DNA of 64,000 bases, taken from positions 1,364,001 to 1,428,000 of the forward strand of contig CP006667.1 of assembly GCA_000471925.1 (NCBI GenBank), in the 5' to 3' direction. This stretch comes from Ralstonia pickettii DTP0602 (GTDB taxonomy: Bacteria > Pseudomonadota > Gammaproteobacteria > Burkholderiales > Burkholderiaceae). The position numbers and the translations under genes are program-made. This document shows, one piece after another, positions 56,520 to 64,000 of this stretch. The number at the start of each line of letters is the position of its first letter. The first letter of the stretch is position 1. The notes under the pieces were generated by a model. It saw nothing but the letters and a program-made list of their open reading frames with translations. It was not told the DNA's origin and did not search any database.

Positions 56520-57035
56520 TCAGGACCGCTGGCGCGCAAGCCGGCGCAGCAACGCGTCGTGGCCGCTGGCGAGGCCGGCAAGCGTGTCGCAGCTGGCCAG
56601 CTCGAATTCGCTGAACTGGAACGCGGGCGCAACGGTGCAGCCGACCAGTGCAAAGTCGGCGCCATCGCCCGGGTCCACGCGCTCCGCCGCAAACCAGTGG
56701 CCCGCCGGCACCATCGCCTGGAAAGCCGCGCCGGCATGCCGCAACGGATCGCCCAGACGGTGCGTGACGATGCCGCCGGCCGCGATCACGTGCAAGTCAA
56801 CCGGCGAGCCCGCGTGAAAGTGCCAAAGCTCATCGGAATAGATGCGATGCCAGGCGGAATAGTCGCTGCCGCACAGCATGTAGTAGATCGCGGTGGAGGC
56901 CTCGCGGGTGCGCCCGTCTTCGTCGACGAGGCGCTGCTGGCTGCGATAGGTTTCGCGGTAGTAGCCGCCTTCAGGGTGCGGCTTCAGGTCGAGCGAGCGG
57001 ATCAGTTGCGTGGCCGCGGGACTGGGATCTGACAT
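56520..57035 (-). CDS. Cupin-superfamily protein (DUF985/Cupin_5)
   Basis: A 171-residue cupin with the DUF985 start LIRSLDLKPHPEGGYYRETY, then STAIYYMLCGSDYSAWHRIY and DELWHFHAGSPVDLHVI, holding the metal-type His residues. AFQAMVPAGHWFAAERV and GCTVAPAFQFSEFELA follow. The ATG at 57035 is conserved; the frame runs 13 residues upstream. It follows the gene at 57078 by 42 bp and may share its LexA-box promoter. Substrate unknown. Confidence 0.87.
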   Translation of the reverse strand: MSDPSPAATQLIRSLDLKPHPEGGYYRETYRSQQRLVDEDGRTREASTAIYYMLCGSDYSAWHRIYSDELWHFHAGSPVDLHVIAAGGIVTHRLGDPLRHAGAAFQAMVPAGHWFAAERVDPGDGADFALVGCTVAPAFQFSEFELASCDTLAGLASGHDALLRRLARQRS

Positions 57036-57077
57036 GTCGGCATGGTGGTGGCGCATCTTCGATGCGGGGCCCATAGC

Positions 57078-57338
57078 TTAAAGCAGGGCAAAGCGTGCCT
57101 GGCCCGGGCCGACCAGCGCCGGGCGGCTGACCGGGTAGCGATGGCGCGTGCCGTGCGCGTCGAAGGACAGGAAGTCGGGCGTCCAGCGCAGCGCCTGCAG
57201 CTGCTGTGGCGCGATGCCGTGGACGATGATGGCGCCAGCGTCCACGCGGACGCCGTCGCAGGGCAGGCGTACGGATTCGGCGTCGTCGCCAAAGTAATAG
57301 GCCTCGAGCAGGATGGAATCGGACGGGTACAAGGGCAT
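57078..57338 (-). CDS. Hypothetical protein first in a LexA-box operon
   Basis: An 86-residue protein (MPLYPSDSILLEAYYFGDDA, VDAGAIIVHGIAPQQLQALR, FLSFDAHGTRHRYPVSRPAL). Mostly beta by pattern. Its ATG is 21 bp from the SOS-like box at 57359. No family recognised. Confidence 0.65.
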   Translation of the reverse strand: MPLYPSDSILLEAYYFGDDAESVRLPCDGVRVDAGAIIVHGIAPQQLQALRWTPDFLSFDAHGTRHRYPVSRPALVGPGQARFALL

Positions 57339-57358
57339 GGGGAGGCGTCATTCCGATA

Positions 57359-57374
57359 CTGTATGAATGTACAG
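57359..57374. promoter_or_regulatory. LexA (SOS) box 3
   Basis: CTGT-ATGAATGT-ACAG inside TACTGTATGAATGTACAGTA, 17 of 20 matches to the E. coli SOS consensus. A TATACT -10 box overlaps it on the minus strand, upstream of the gene starting at 57338. Confidence 0.75.
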
Positions 57375-57552
57375 TATAGTCGTCGCCTGCGGTTCGGTCA
57401 TCCCCACGATTCTCAATTTCGCGCGCGTCCCACCTGCCTGCGGGGGCGACGCGGCAAGCGGTGTGGGCCTGTCTTGGTATAACCTGAAATCGATGCCGGG
57501 CCGACACCCTTGTCGTGCCAGCAGGACCGGCAGTGTCGCTACGGGAGATGCC

Positions 57553-57936
57553 ATGGCGGAGTGCGGAAGCAGGGCTTGCTGGTTTGGGCTCGGTATTGTG
57601 CTGGGTGCGGCGGTGGGCGGTGCCTGCGCGATGCTCGTGCGCACGGCCGTGGCGCAGGCGCGGATGCAGCCGGATGCACCGGTGGTGCCGTCCGATCCCA
57701 CCGCGGATCGTGCGTTGACCGATGCCGCGACCGACGTGGTCGAGTATCGCGGCTTCGTGGTCCACGTGTTTTGCCACGCGCTGGGGCCGGAGCGTTTCAA
57801 GGCCGTATGCGATATCTGGGAGGCTGGCGCCGTGGTGCTGGAGGGCGGCGGGCCGCCGGCCACGCACGCGACGCCTGACAAGGCGCGCGCAGCCGCTATC
57901 GAGTGGGCCCGGCAATGGGTGCAACGCAATGGCTAG
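57553..57936 (+). CDS. Small membrane-anchored hypothetical protein
   Basis: A 127-residue protein with one N-terminal membrane helix (CWFGLGIVLGAAVGGACAML) and a soluble alpha/beta part (VVEYRGFVVHVFCHALGPER, KAVCDIWEAGAVVLEGG, AAAIEWARQWV). GGGAG precedes the ATG. It reads away from LexA box 3, but its start is about 180 bp distant. Family unknown. Confidence 0.65.
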   Translation: MAECGSRACWFGLGIVLGAAVGGACAMLVRTAVAQARMQPDAPVVPSDPTADRALTDAATDVVEYRGFVVHVFCHALGPERFKAVCDIWEAGAVVLEGGGPPATHATPDKARAAAIEWARQWVQRNG

Positions 57937-57980
57937 CGAGCCGCCGCCCGCGGCGACCATCGCCCTGACAGGAGCTGCCG

Positions 57981-58214
57981 ATGCACGCCTGTGACCTGTG
58001 TCACCAGCTGGTGGGCGAACCCTCGAGCGTGCCGCCGCACGAGAACCTGGCGGCGTCGGGCATCGCGGCCAGGAGCAACCGCTGCAAGGTCGACAGTCGC
58101 TGGCGCTGCACCGGCTGTGGCGCATGGATGTACCAGAGCACGGCGCTGGGCGAGCCGCCAAATGTGTGGCGCATGGGGACGCGCCCGGACGACTGGCCTG
58201 ATAATCGCGGCTGA
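57981..58214 (+). CDS. Small cysteine-rich protein
   Basis: A 77-residue protein with two CxxC knuckles (ACDLCHQLVGEP and WRCTGCGAWMYQ) spaced as in a zinc ribbon. It lies 44 bp after the previous gene and may be in its operon. Function unknown. Confidence 0.65.
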   Translation: MHACDLCHQLVGEPSSVPPHENLAASGIAARSNRCKVDSRWRCTGCGAWMYQSTALGEPPNVWRMGTRPDDWPDNRG

Positions 58215-58305
58215 GTTGGCGTGGCCGCCCCCGCAAATCGGCGGACGGCCACGCCCGGATCGCGCCCCGGCTCAGCCGCTCGGGCGCTTGTTAAAAGGAG
58301 AATTC

Positions 58306-58494
58306 ATGTTTGTTTGTGGGAACCAGGCTTGCGGCGCACGCTGGGAGCCGGATGAAGTGCAGATCCGCAATGAAGGGCAGGGCCCGGTATTCCGCTGCCC
58401 GCAATGCGGAGCACGCAACCACGTCGAGGCGCGCACGGCGCGCGACGGCCGCACGGTCTACCGCCAGGTGTCCGCAAAGCCGGCGCCGCGCTAG
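58306..58494 (+). CDS. Small zinc-ribbon protein
   Basis: A 62-residue protein with MFVCGNQACGARWEPDEVQI and FRCPQCGARNHVEARTA, a four-Cys ribbon (C-x4-C and C-x2-C). AAAAGGAG lies 7 bp before the ATG. A nested inverted repeat follows the stop. Function unknown. Confidence 0.7.
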   Translation: MFVCGNQACGARWEPDEVQIRNEGQGPVFRCPQCGARNHVEARTARDGRTVYRQVSAKPAPR

Positions 58495-58502
58495 CCTCGA
58501 CC

Positions 58503-58557
58503 GGCGGCTAACCGTGCCACCCCACGCCTGTGGGGTCAAATTCACACGTTAGCCGCC
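58503..58557 (+). other. Nested inverted repeat between two small genes
   Basis: Outer arms GGCGGCTAAC/GTTAGCCGCC (10 bp, perfect) enclose inner arms ACCCCAC/GTGGGGT (7 bp, perfect). The form suggests a structured RNA or a terminator-like element without a T-run; it lies 35 bp before the next gene. Confidence 0.5.
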
Positions 58558-58591
58558 TTAAGCTCGCTCAGGCGGGACCGTTAAACACAAA

Positions 58592-58975
58592 ATGGACTTT
58601 GCCGACCTTCCCCAAGAATCCGCTTCCAATGCTGAACGCATGGGCTGGGCGAACGCTTCGCCGGAAGTGATCGCCAAGGTGTTGAATTCGGCGTTGGCAG
58701 CGCAGGACCTTTCCGGGTTTGCCGCGCTGCTGTCGGATATCGCGCGCGACCGCGGGCTCAAGGGCCAGCGCGCCGCGCACCAGTCGATCTACGACATGCC
58801 GTACGCCAGCCTGCTGCCCCGGCAGAAGCACCTGCTGTCCGATGCCTTCGACCTGCTGATCCTGCTCGGGCTGGAGCTGCGTCCGCGCCCTGCCGATGAA
58901 GATATCGACGCCGACGCGGACAGCGATACGGACACCTATTCGGACACCGACGCGGACACAGACGCGGGCGATTAG
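58592..58975 (+). CDS. Hypothetical protein with Asp-rich tail
   Basis: A 127-residue protein. Residues 1-100 are helical (NAERMGWANASPEVIAKVLN, FAALLSDIARDRGLKGQRAA, LLPRQKHLLSDAFDLLILLG). The last 27 residues are a low-complexity acidic tail of Asp/Thr/Ala repeats (DADADSDTDTYSDTDADT). It has no family I can name. It converges with the glutamate dehydrogenase gene. Confidence 0.65.
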   Translation: MDFADLPQESASNAERMGWANASPEVIAKVLNSALAAQDLSGFAALLSDIARDRGLKGQRAAHQSIYDMPYASLLPRQKHLLSDAFDLLILLGLELRPRPADEDIDADADSDTDTYSDTDADTDAGD

Positions 58976-59000
58976 CCCCGCGCCTGGGTGCGCCGCCGCG

Positions 59001-62000
59001 CTAGGCGCGTTCCAGCATGCCGATCTCGCGCACCGCGACCGACAGCATCGACAACCCCGCTGCCCCCGAGGCGCGCTGGTCGGCCAGCATGCGCGTGAAG
59101 CGTTCGAGCGCGCCGTGGCGGCTGGCCCGCCACGCGTCGATCATCGCTTCGGGCGTGTCCAGCGCGCCCGCCTGCGACAGCACGCTGCTCGTCAACGCGC
59201 GCTTGAGCCGGCCCAGGTCTTCCAGCGTGGTGGTGCGCGCGAGCAGGTCCCAGTGCGTGTCCGAGGGCAGCGCCAGTGCGCGCTCGCGCAGCCAGCTGAA
59301 GCTCAGGTGGCTGTCCAGCGCGAAATAGACACCCGCCACCAGGTCGAGGCTGCGATCGCACGCGGCCGCCACTTCCGCGATATCGAGCGCCGCGGCGGAA
59401 GTCTCGCTGCCGGCCACGCGCATCGCCAGCGCCTCGCCGACCCCGACATCGATAAATGCCTTGGCGCGCTCAGCCAGCGCCGCCGCATCCGCGGGGGGCA
59501 GCAGCCGCTGCAGCTGTGGCACCAGCCACTGCGCGGCCTGGGCAAAGCGCGCCAGGTCCTCGCCGGCCTTGCCGCCCGCACGCAGATAACGGATGAACCA
59601 CAGGCAGGCACGCTCGAGCAGCAACGCCACGGCGTTGAACATGCGCGCCTGCTCGGCATCGGGCACGCGGTTGTCGAGCGCGTCGATCTCCTGCCACAGC
59701 GCGGTCAGGTTGAACACATCGCGCGCGATCAGGCAGGCGCGCACGATATCGGCGGGGCGCGCATCGGTTTCTTCCATGATCCGATGCACAAAGGTGGCGC
59801 CGATGCGGTTGACCAGCAGATTGGTCAGGTGCGTGGCCAGGATCTCGCGCCGCAGCGGATGGCGCTGCATCGCATCGCTGTAGCGCTGGCGCAGCGGCAC
59901 CGGGAAGTAGTCGGCCAGCAGGCCGGCGACCAGCGTGTCTTCTGGCACGTCGGACGCCAGCAGTTCGTCGTACAGCCACATCTTGCTGTAGGCGAGCAGC
60001 ACCGCGCGCTCGGGCGAGGTCAGCCCTTCGCCGGCCAGCTTGCGCTCGGCGATCTCTTCATCCGAGGGCAGGAACTCCAGCGCGCGGTTCAGCCGCCCGG
60101 CGCGCTCCAGCCAGCGCACCAGGCGCGCCTCGCCGTCGAGCAGCGGGACGGTGCTGCGCCCCGCGACCGACAGCGCTTGGGTCTGGTAGTAGTTGTCCTG
60201 CAGCACCAGCAGGCCGACTTCATCGGTCATCTCGGCCAGCAGCTTGTTGCGCTGCTTCTCGGTCATCTCTCCGTCCGCGACCACCAGCCCGAGCAGGATC
60301 TTGATATTGACTTCGTGATCGGAGCAGTCCACGCCGGCCGAGTTGTCGATCGCATCCGTATTGATGCGCCCGCCCTTGCGCGCGTACTCGATGCGGCCCA
60401 GCTGCGTGAAGCCCAGGTTGCCGCCTTCGCCGACCACCTTGCAGCGCAGCTCGCTGCCGTTCACGCGCACCGCGTCGTTGGTGCGGTCGCCGGCCTGCAG
60501 GTGTGTTTCCTGGCTGGACTTGACGTAGGTGCCGATGCCGCCGTTGTAGAGCAGGTCTACCGGCGCCATCAGGATGGCGTGGATCAGCTCGGCCGGCGAC
60601 AGCGCGCTGGCCGTGACGCCGAGCACCGCCTGCACCTGCGGCGACAGCGGGATGGTCTTGGCGGTGCGCGGATAGACGCCGCCACCGGCGGAGATCAGCG
60701 TGGTGTCGTAGTCGGCCCAGCTGGAGCGTGGCAGGCTGAACAACCGCGTGCGTTCCTGCAGGGTCTTGGCCGTGTCCGGGTCGGGATCGAGGAAGATATG
60801 CCGGTGGTCGAAGGCGGCCACCAGCCGGATATGCGGCGACAGCAGCATGCCGTTGCCGAACACGTCGCCCGACATGTCGCCGACGCCGGCCACGGTGAAG
60901 TCGGTGGTCTGGATATCGACGCCCATCTCGCGGAAATGCCGCTTGACCGATTCCCACGCGCCGCGCGCGGTGATCCCCATCTTCTTGTGGTCATAGCCGA
61001 CCGAGCCGCCGGAGGCGAAGGCATCGCTCAGCCAGAAGCCGTACTCGGCCGAGATCGCGTTGGCAAAGTCCGAGAATGTCGCCGTGCCCTTGTCTGCGGC
61101 CACCACCAGGTAAGGGTCGTTGTCGTCGTGGCGCACTATTTCGGGTGGCGGCACCACTTGTCCGCCGACCAGGTTGTCGGTCAGGTCCAGCAGCCCGCGC
61201 AGGAAGGTCTGGTAGCAGGCGATGCCTTCCTGCAGGAAGGCGTCGCGCTCCGTGGGCGGTGGCGGGCGCTTGACCACGAAACCGCCCTTGGAGCCGACCG
61301 GCACGATCACGGTGTTCTTGACCATCTGCGCCTTCATCAGCCCCAGCACTTCGGTGCGGAAGTCCTCGCGCCGGTCCGACCAGCGCAGCCCGCCGCGCGC
61401 CACGCGCCCGCCGCGCAGGTGCACGCCCTCCACGCGCGGCGAATAGACCCAGATCTCGAACATCGGCCGCGGCTCCGGCAGGCCGGGGACCAGCGCCGGG
61501 TTGAACTTGAACGACACGTACGGGCGCGGCTGGCCTTCCTCACTCCGGTGGAAATAGTTGGTGCGCACGGTGGCGTTGATCACGCCCAGGAAGAGCCGCA
61601 GGATGCGGTCTTCGTCGAGGTTGGGCACCTTGTCGAGCGCGGCTTCGATATCGGCCAGAAGCTTGTCGCAGCGCGCCTGGCGGGCAGGGTCGACGGCTAC
61701 CTGGCTGAAGGTGTCGAAGCGCGCGACGAACAGCCCCACCAGCATCCCGGCAAGCGACGCGTTGCAGGTCAGCGCGCGCTCGATATAGGCGTCGCTGAAG
61801 GTCGAGCCTACCTGCCGCAGGTAGCGCGCATAGGCACGCAGGATGGTGACATCGCGCGCGGCCAGCTCGGCGCGCAGCACCAGCCGGTTGAGGTCGTCGT
61901 TCTCGATCTCGCCATGCCAGGCGCGGGCAAAGGCGTCCTCGAACAGCGCCTTGATGCGTGCAATGTCGAAGTCCGCTTCGCTGCCGCCGTCGGCGATCTC

Positions 62001-63872
62001 CAGCCCGAAGTCGTGCACCCACACCGGCATGCCGCTGTCGGGCTCGATCAGGTACGGGCGCTCTTCATCGACGCGCACGCCCAGGTGCTCGAGCATGGGC
62101 AGGCTCAGCGACAGCGCGATCGGCTCGCCCGCGCGGTAGACCTTGAAACGGAAGGCGCCCGGCGCGGCCTCGATCGGCCGGTACAGGTTCATCGCCATGC
62201 CCCTGCCGGCACCATTCGCCTGCAGCGCGTGCTCCATCAGTTCGATATCGCGCACCGCGGTGCGCGCCGGGTAGTCCTCGCGGTAGCCGGCCGGGAACGA
62301 ACCGCCATAGCGTCGCAGCAGCCGGTTGCCTTGCTCTTCGCCGTAGCTTTCGTGCAGGGCCTCGGCCAGGTCGTCCTGCCAGCGGCGGCTGGCGTGGACG
62401 ATGCGCTCTTCCAGTTCGCCTGTATCGACATGCGGCATGGTGCCGGGCTCGCCGCGCACGGTCAGCTGGATGCGCGCCAGCGGCGACTCCGACAGCAGCG
62501 GCTGGAATTCGCAGCTGGAGCCGTGGAAGGCCGCGGTCAGCAGCTTCTGGATCTTCTGGCGCAGATCGGTGTTGTACTTGTCGCGCGGCACGAACACCAG
62601 GCACGAGACAAAGCGGTCGAAGCGGTCGCGCCGCACGAACAGCCGTGTGCGCTGGTGTTCCTGCAGCCGCAGGATGCCGATGGTGATGTCGAATAGCTCG
62701 TCCTCGGTAGCCTGGAACAGCTCGTCGCGCGGGTATTGCTCGAGGATGGTCACCAGCGACTTGTACAGGTGCCCCTTGGCCAGGAAACCGGCGCGGGCCA
62801 GGATGTTGGCGCACTTGCGCCGCACCAGCGGGATCTCCGCGATGGGCGCCGTGTAGGCGGTCGAGGTGTACAGGCCGACGTAGCGCCGCTCGCCAAAGAG
62901 CTGGCCCTGCGGATCCAGCAGCTTGACGCCGACATAGTCCAGATAGCCGGGCCGGTGCACCGTGGCGCGCGAATTGGCCTTGGTCACGAAGATCGGCGAC
63001 GCGCCTTCGATGATGATGGTGGCCGCCGCGGGCAACGGCGTCAGGTCGTCGGCATCGGGTTCGCGCAGGCTCTCGCGCAGGATGCCCGCGCCGGAGCCGG
63101 GTACGCCGCGCAGGAAATAGCGCCCGTCCTGCGACACCAGCTGGTAGTCGCGCTGGCCGAGGAAGGTGAAATGGTCGTCCATCATCCAGTCGAGGAAGGC
63201 GCGCGCTTCGGCGTTTTCCGGCGAGGCCGCGCCTGGCGTCTGGGCCAGGGCGCTGATGGTGGCCTGGGTGATGTCGCACATCTTGGGCCAGTCTTCCACT
63301 GCGGCGCGCACGTCGCCCAGCACCTGGGCGATGCCGCTGCGCAAAGCCTCCAGCCGCGCTGCCTCGCCGCTGCGGTCGATCTCGAAGTGGATAAAGGACT
63401 CCAGGCGCGAGTTGTCGCCGGCCTCGCCGGCGCCGCCCGGGGCGATGCGCTCGATGCCGCCGCGCGCATCGCGCCAGACCCGGAACACCGGATGGATCGC
63501 CGAATGCAGCGCCAGGCCCTGGCGGTTGATCTCCATCGTCACCGAATCGACCAGGAACGGCATATCGTCGTTGACGATCTCGACCACGGTGTGGTCGGAG
63601 TGCCAGCCGTGCTCTTCCAGGTTCGGGTTGTAGACGCGGATGCGGGCAGCGCTGCCGGGAACGAATTTCTGCGCGGTCTGCCAGTGCGCCATCACGGCGC
63701 CGTAGAGGTCGTCGACTTCGCGTCGGAGCAGGTCCTCGGCGTCAGTCTGGTCGTAGTAGTGCCGCAGGAAAGGCTCGACCACGGCGAATGTCGCCGCCGG
63801 CAGCCGTTCGCTGGCGAAGTTGGCCAGTTCGTCCAGCAGGTGCGCGACTTTGTCTTCGTTCTCCTGCGGCAT
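59001..63872 (-). CDS. gdhB: NAD-specific glutamate dehydrogenase, large (about 180 kDa) type
   Basis: A 1623-residue enzyme that deaminates glutamate to 2-oxoglutarate with NAD. The start MPQENEDKVAHLLDELANFA and the long N-terminal ACT-like regulatory region (HWQTAQKFVPGSAARIRVYN, VEIVNDDMPFLVDSVTMEIN) fit the family. The catalytic part in the middle has GGLRWSDRREDFRTEVLGLM, NTVIVPVGSKGGFVVKRPPP and GVGDMSGDVFGNGMLLSPHI. A long helical C-terminal domain follows. Such enzymes are usually activated or repressed by amino acids through the N-terminal region. It stands alone. Confidence 0.94.
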   Translation of the reverse strand: MPQENEDKVAHLLDELANFASERLPAATFAVVEPFLRHYYDQTDAEDLLRREVDDLYGAVMAHWQTAQKFVPGSAARIRVYNPNLEEHGWHSDHTVVEIVNDDMPFLVDSVTMEINRQGLALHSAIHPVFRVWRDARGGIERIAPGGAGEAGDNSRLESFIHFEIDRSGEAARLEALRSGIAQVLGDVRAAVEDWPKMCDITQATISALAQTPGAASPENAEARAFLDWMMDDHFTFLGQRDYQLVSQDGRYFLRGVPGSGAGILRESLREPDADDLTPLPAAATIIIEGASPIFVTKANSRATVHRPGYLDYVGVKLLDPQGQLFGERRYVGLYTSTAYTAPIAEIPLVRRKCANILARAGFLAKGHLYKSLVTILEQYPRDELFQATEDELFDITIGILRLQEHQRTRLFVRRDRFDRFVSCLVFVPRDKYNTDLRQKIQKLLTAAFHGSSCEFQPLLSESPLARIQLTVRGEPGTMPHVDTGELEERIVHASRRWQDDLAEALHESYGEEQGNRLLRRYGGSFPAGYREDYPARTAVRDIELMEHALQANGAGRGMAMNLYRPIEAAPGAFRFKVYRAGEPIALSLSLPMLEHLGVRVDEERPYLIEPDSGMPVWVHDFGLEIADGGSEADFDIARIKALFEDAFARAWHGEIENDDLNRLVLRAELAARDVTILRAYARYLRQVGSTFSDAYIERALTCNASLAGMLVGLFVARFDTFSQVAVDPARQARCDKLLADIEAALDKVPNLDEDRILRLFLGVINATVRTNYFHRSEEGQPRPYVSFKFNPALVPGLPEPRPMFEIWVYSPRVEGVHLRGGRVARGGLRWSDRREDFRTEVLGLMKAQMVKNTVIVPVGSKGGFVVKRPPPPTERDAFLQEGIACYQTFLRGLLDLTDNLVGGQVVPPPEIVRHDDNDPYLVVAADKGTATFSDFANAISAEYGFWLSDAFASGGSVGYDHKKMGITARGAWESVKRHFREMGVDIQTTDFTVAGVGDMSGDVFGNGMLLSPHIRLVAAFDHRHIFLDPDPDTAKTLQERTRLFSLPRSSWADYDTTLISAGGGVYPRTAKTIPLSPQVQAVLGVTASALSPAELIHAILMAPVDLLYNGGIGTYVKSSQETHLQAGDRTNDAVRVNGSELRCKVVGEGGNLGFTQLGRIEYARKGGRINTDAIDNSAGVDCSDHEVNIKILLGLVVADGEMTEKQRNKLLAEMTDEVGLLVLQDNYYQTQALSVAGRSTVPLLDGEARLVRWLERAGRLNRALEFLPSDEEIAERKLAGEGLTSPERAVLLAYSKMWLYDELLASDVPEDTLVAGLLADYFPVPLRQRYSDAMQRHPLRREILATHLTNLLVNRIGATFVHRIMEETDARPADIVRACLIARDVFNLTALWQEIDALDNRVPDAEQARMFNAVALLLERACLWFIRYLRAGGKAGEDLARFAQAAQWLVPQLQRLLPPADAAALAERAKAFIDVGVGEALAMRVAGSETSAAALDIAEVAAACDRSLDLVAGVYFALDSHLSFSWLRERALALPSDTHWDLLARTTTLEDLGRLKRALTSSVLSQAGALDTPEAMIDAWRASRHGALERFTRMLADQRASGAAGLSMLSVAVREIGMLERA

Positions 63873-64000
63873 GATCTCTCCTCGCGGTGTCGATGGGCGA
63901 CGCCGGGCCGCAGTCCTGTCCGGGGGCGGTCACGGCATGTGCCGGGGCATGCTCATACTTTAGGAAAAAACGGGGCACCCGGCGCGACAAAGTAAGCGAG
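63873..64000. other. Upstream region of the glutamate dehydrogenase gene
   Basis: A GAGGAGA ribosome site lies at about 63880 on the minus strand. No other gene starts before the window edge; the promoter must be here or just beyond. Confidence 0.5.

Noticed and set aside
58896..62696. A plus-strand open frame of over 1200 codons opposite glutamate dehydrogenase
   Set aside because: Antisense shadow; the opposite frame has clear enzyme motifs.

Overview
The window is a high-GC chromosome segment from a betaproteobacterium of the Burkholderiales. It looks most like Cupriavidus or a close relative (Ralstonia/Cupriavidus group). The evidence is the gene order thrS-infC-rpmI-rplT-pheS-pheT-ihfA-merR-tRNA-Pro, a 3-hydroxybutyrate dehydrogenase next to TRAP and CoA-transferase genes, a lipase with its dedicated foldase, and the strong GC3 bias. 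The genus is inferred from gene content, not from a database match.

Region 1 (1-35.5 kb) is ordinary chromosome. It holds a LysR regulator cut by the window edge, an acyl-CoA ligase, a porin that has lost its signal peptide, a GlcD-type flavoprotein, WrbA, YihY, a methionine-pathway sulfhydrylase, a fused lysophospholipid transporter/acyltransferase, AroC, an LhgO-like oxidase with a GntR regulator, and a PilZ protein. It continues with a secreted lipase and its foldase, ETF-ubiquinone oxidoreductase, a TRAP transporter, a ketone-body module (ScoAB and BdhA), and the alarmone synthetase RelA. Much of it concerns fatty acid, hydroxybutyrate and organic acid use.

Region 2 (35.5-44.1 kb) is translation core: tRNA-Val, thrS, infC (with an ATC start), rpmI, rplT, pheS, pheT, ihfA, a MerR-type regulator and tRNA-Pro(GGG).

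Region 3 (44.1-52.3 kb) is an integrated element in the 3' end of tRNA-Pro(GGG). The last 48 bp of the tRNA region (44065-44112) are repeated exactly at 52216-52263, and the repeats are 8151 bp apart. The short sequence TGTCnnACTTG recurs four times next to the two ends. The cargo is AT-richer than the chromosome and looks like a defence island. It carries an OLD/RecF-like ATPase with a TOPRIM-like DUF4276-type partner, and an EVE-HNH endonuclease. It also carries a cytosolic-looking S8 subtilase paired with a small protein made of three 45-residue repeats. Two decayed tyrosine recombinases and a 3' fragment of a second tRNA-Pro(UGG) with its terminator show several rounds of insertion.

Region 4 (52.3-59 kb) is accessory DNA. 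It has a short lipoprotein, an IS1341-type TnpB element flanked by two apparently truncated genes, an SGNH hydrolase, and a run of small, often cysteine-rich proteins. Two of these small operons start at near-consensus LexA operators; a third such operator lies upstream of the recombinase remnant in the island. The three sites match 17-18 of 20 positions of the Escherichia coli SOS box.

Region 5 (59-63.9 kb) is a giant NAD-dependent glutamate dehydrogenase.

The most promising candidates for something new are the S8 protease/repeat-protein pair, the ATPase-TOPRIM pair, and the LexA-controlled family of tiny proteins.
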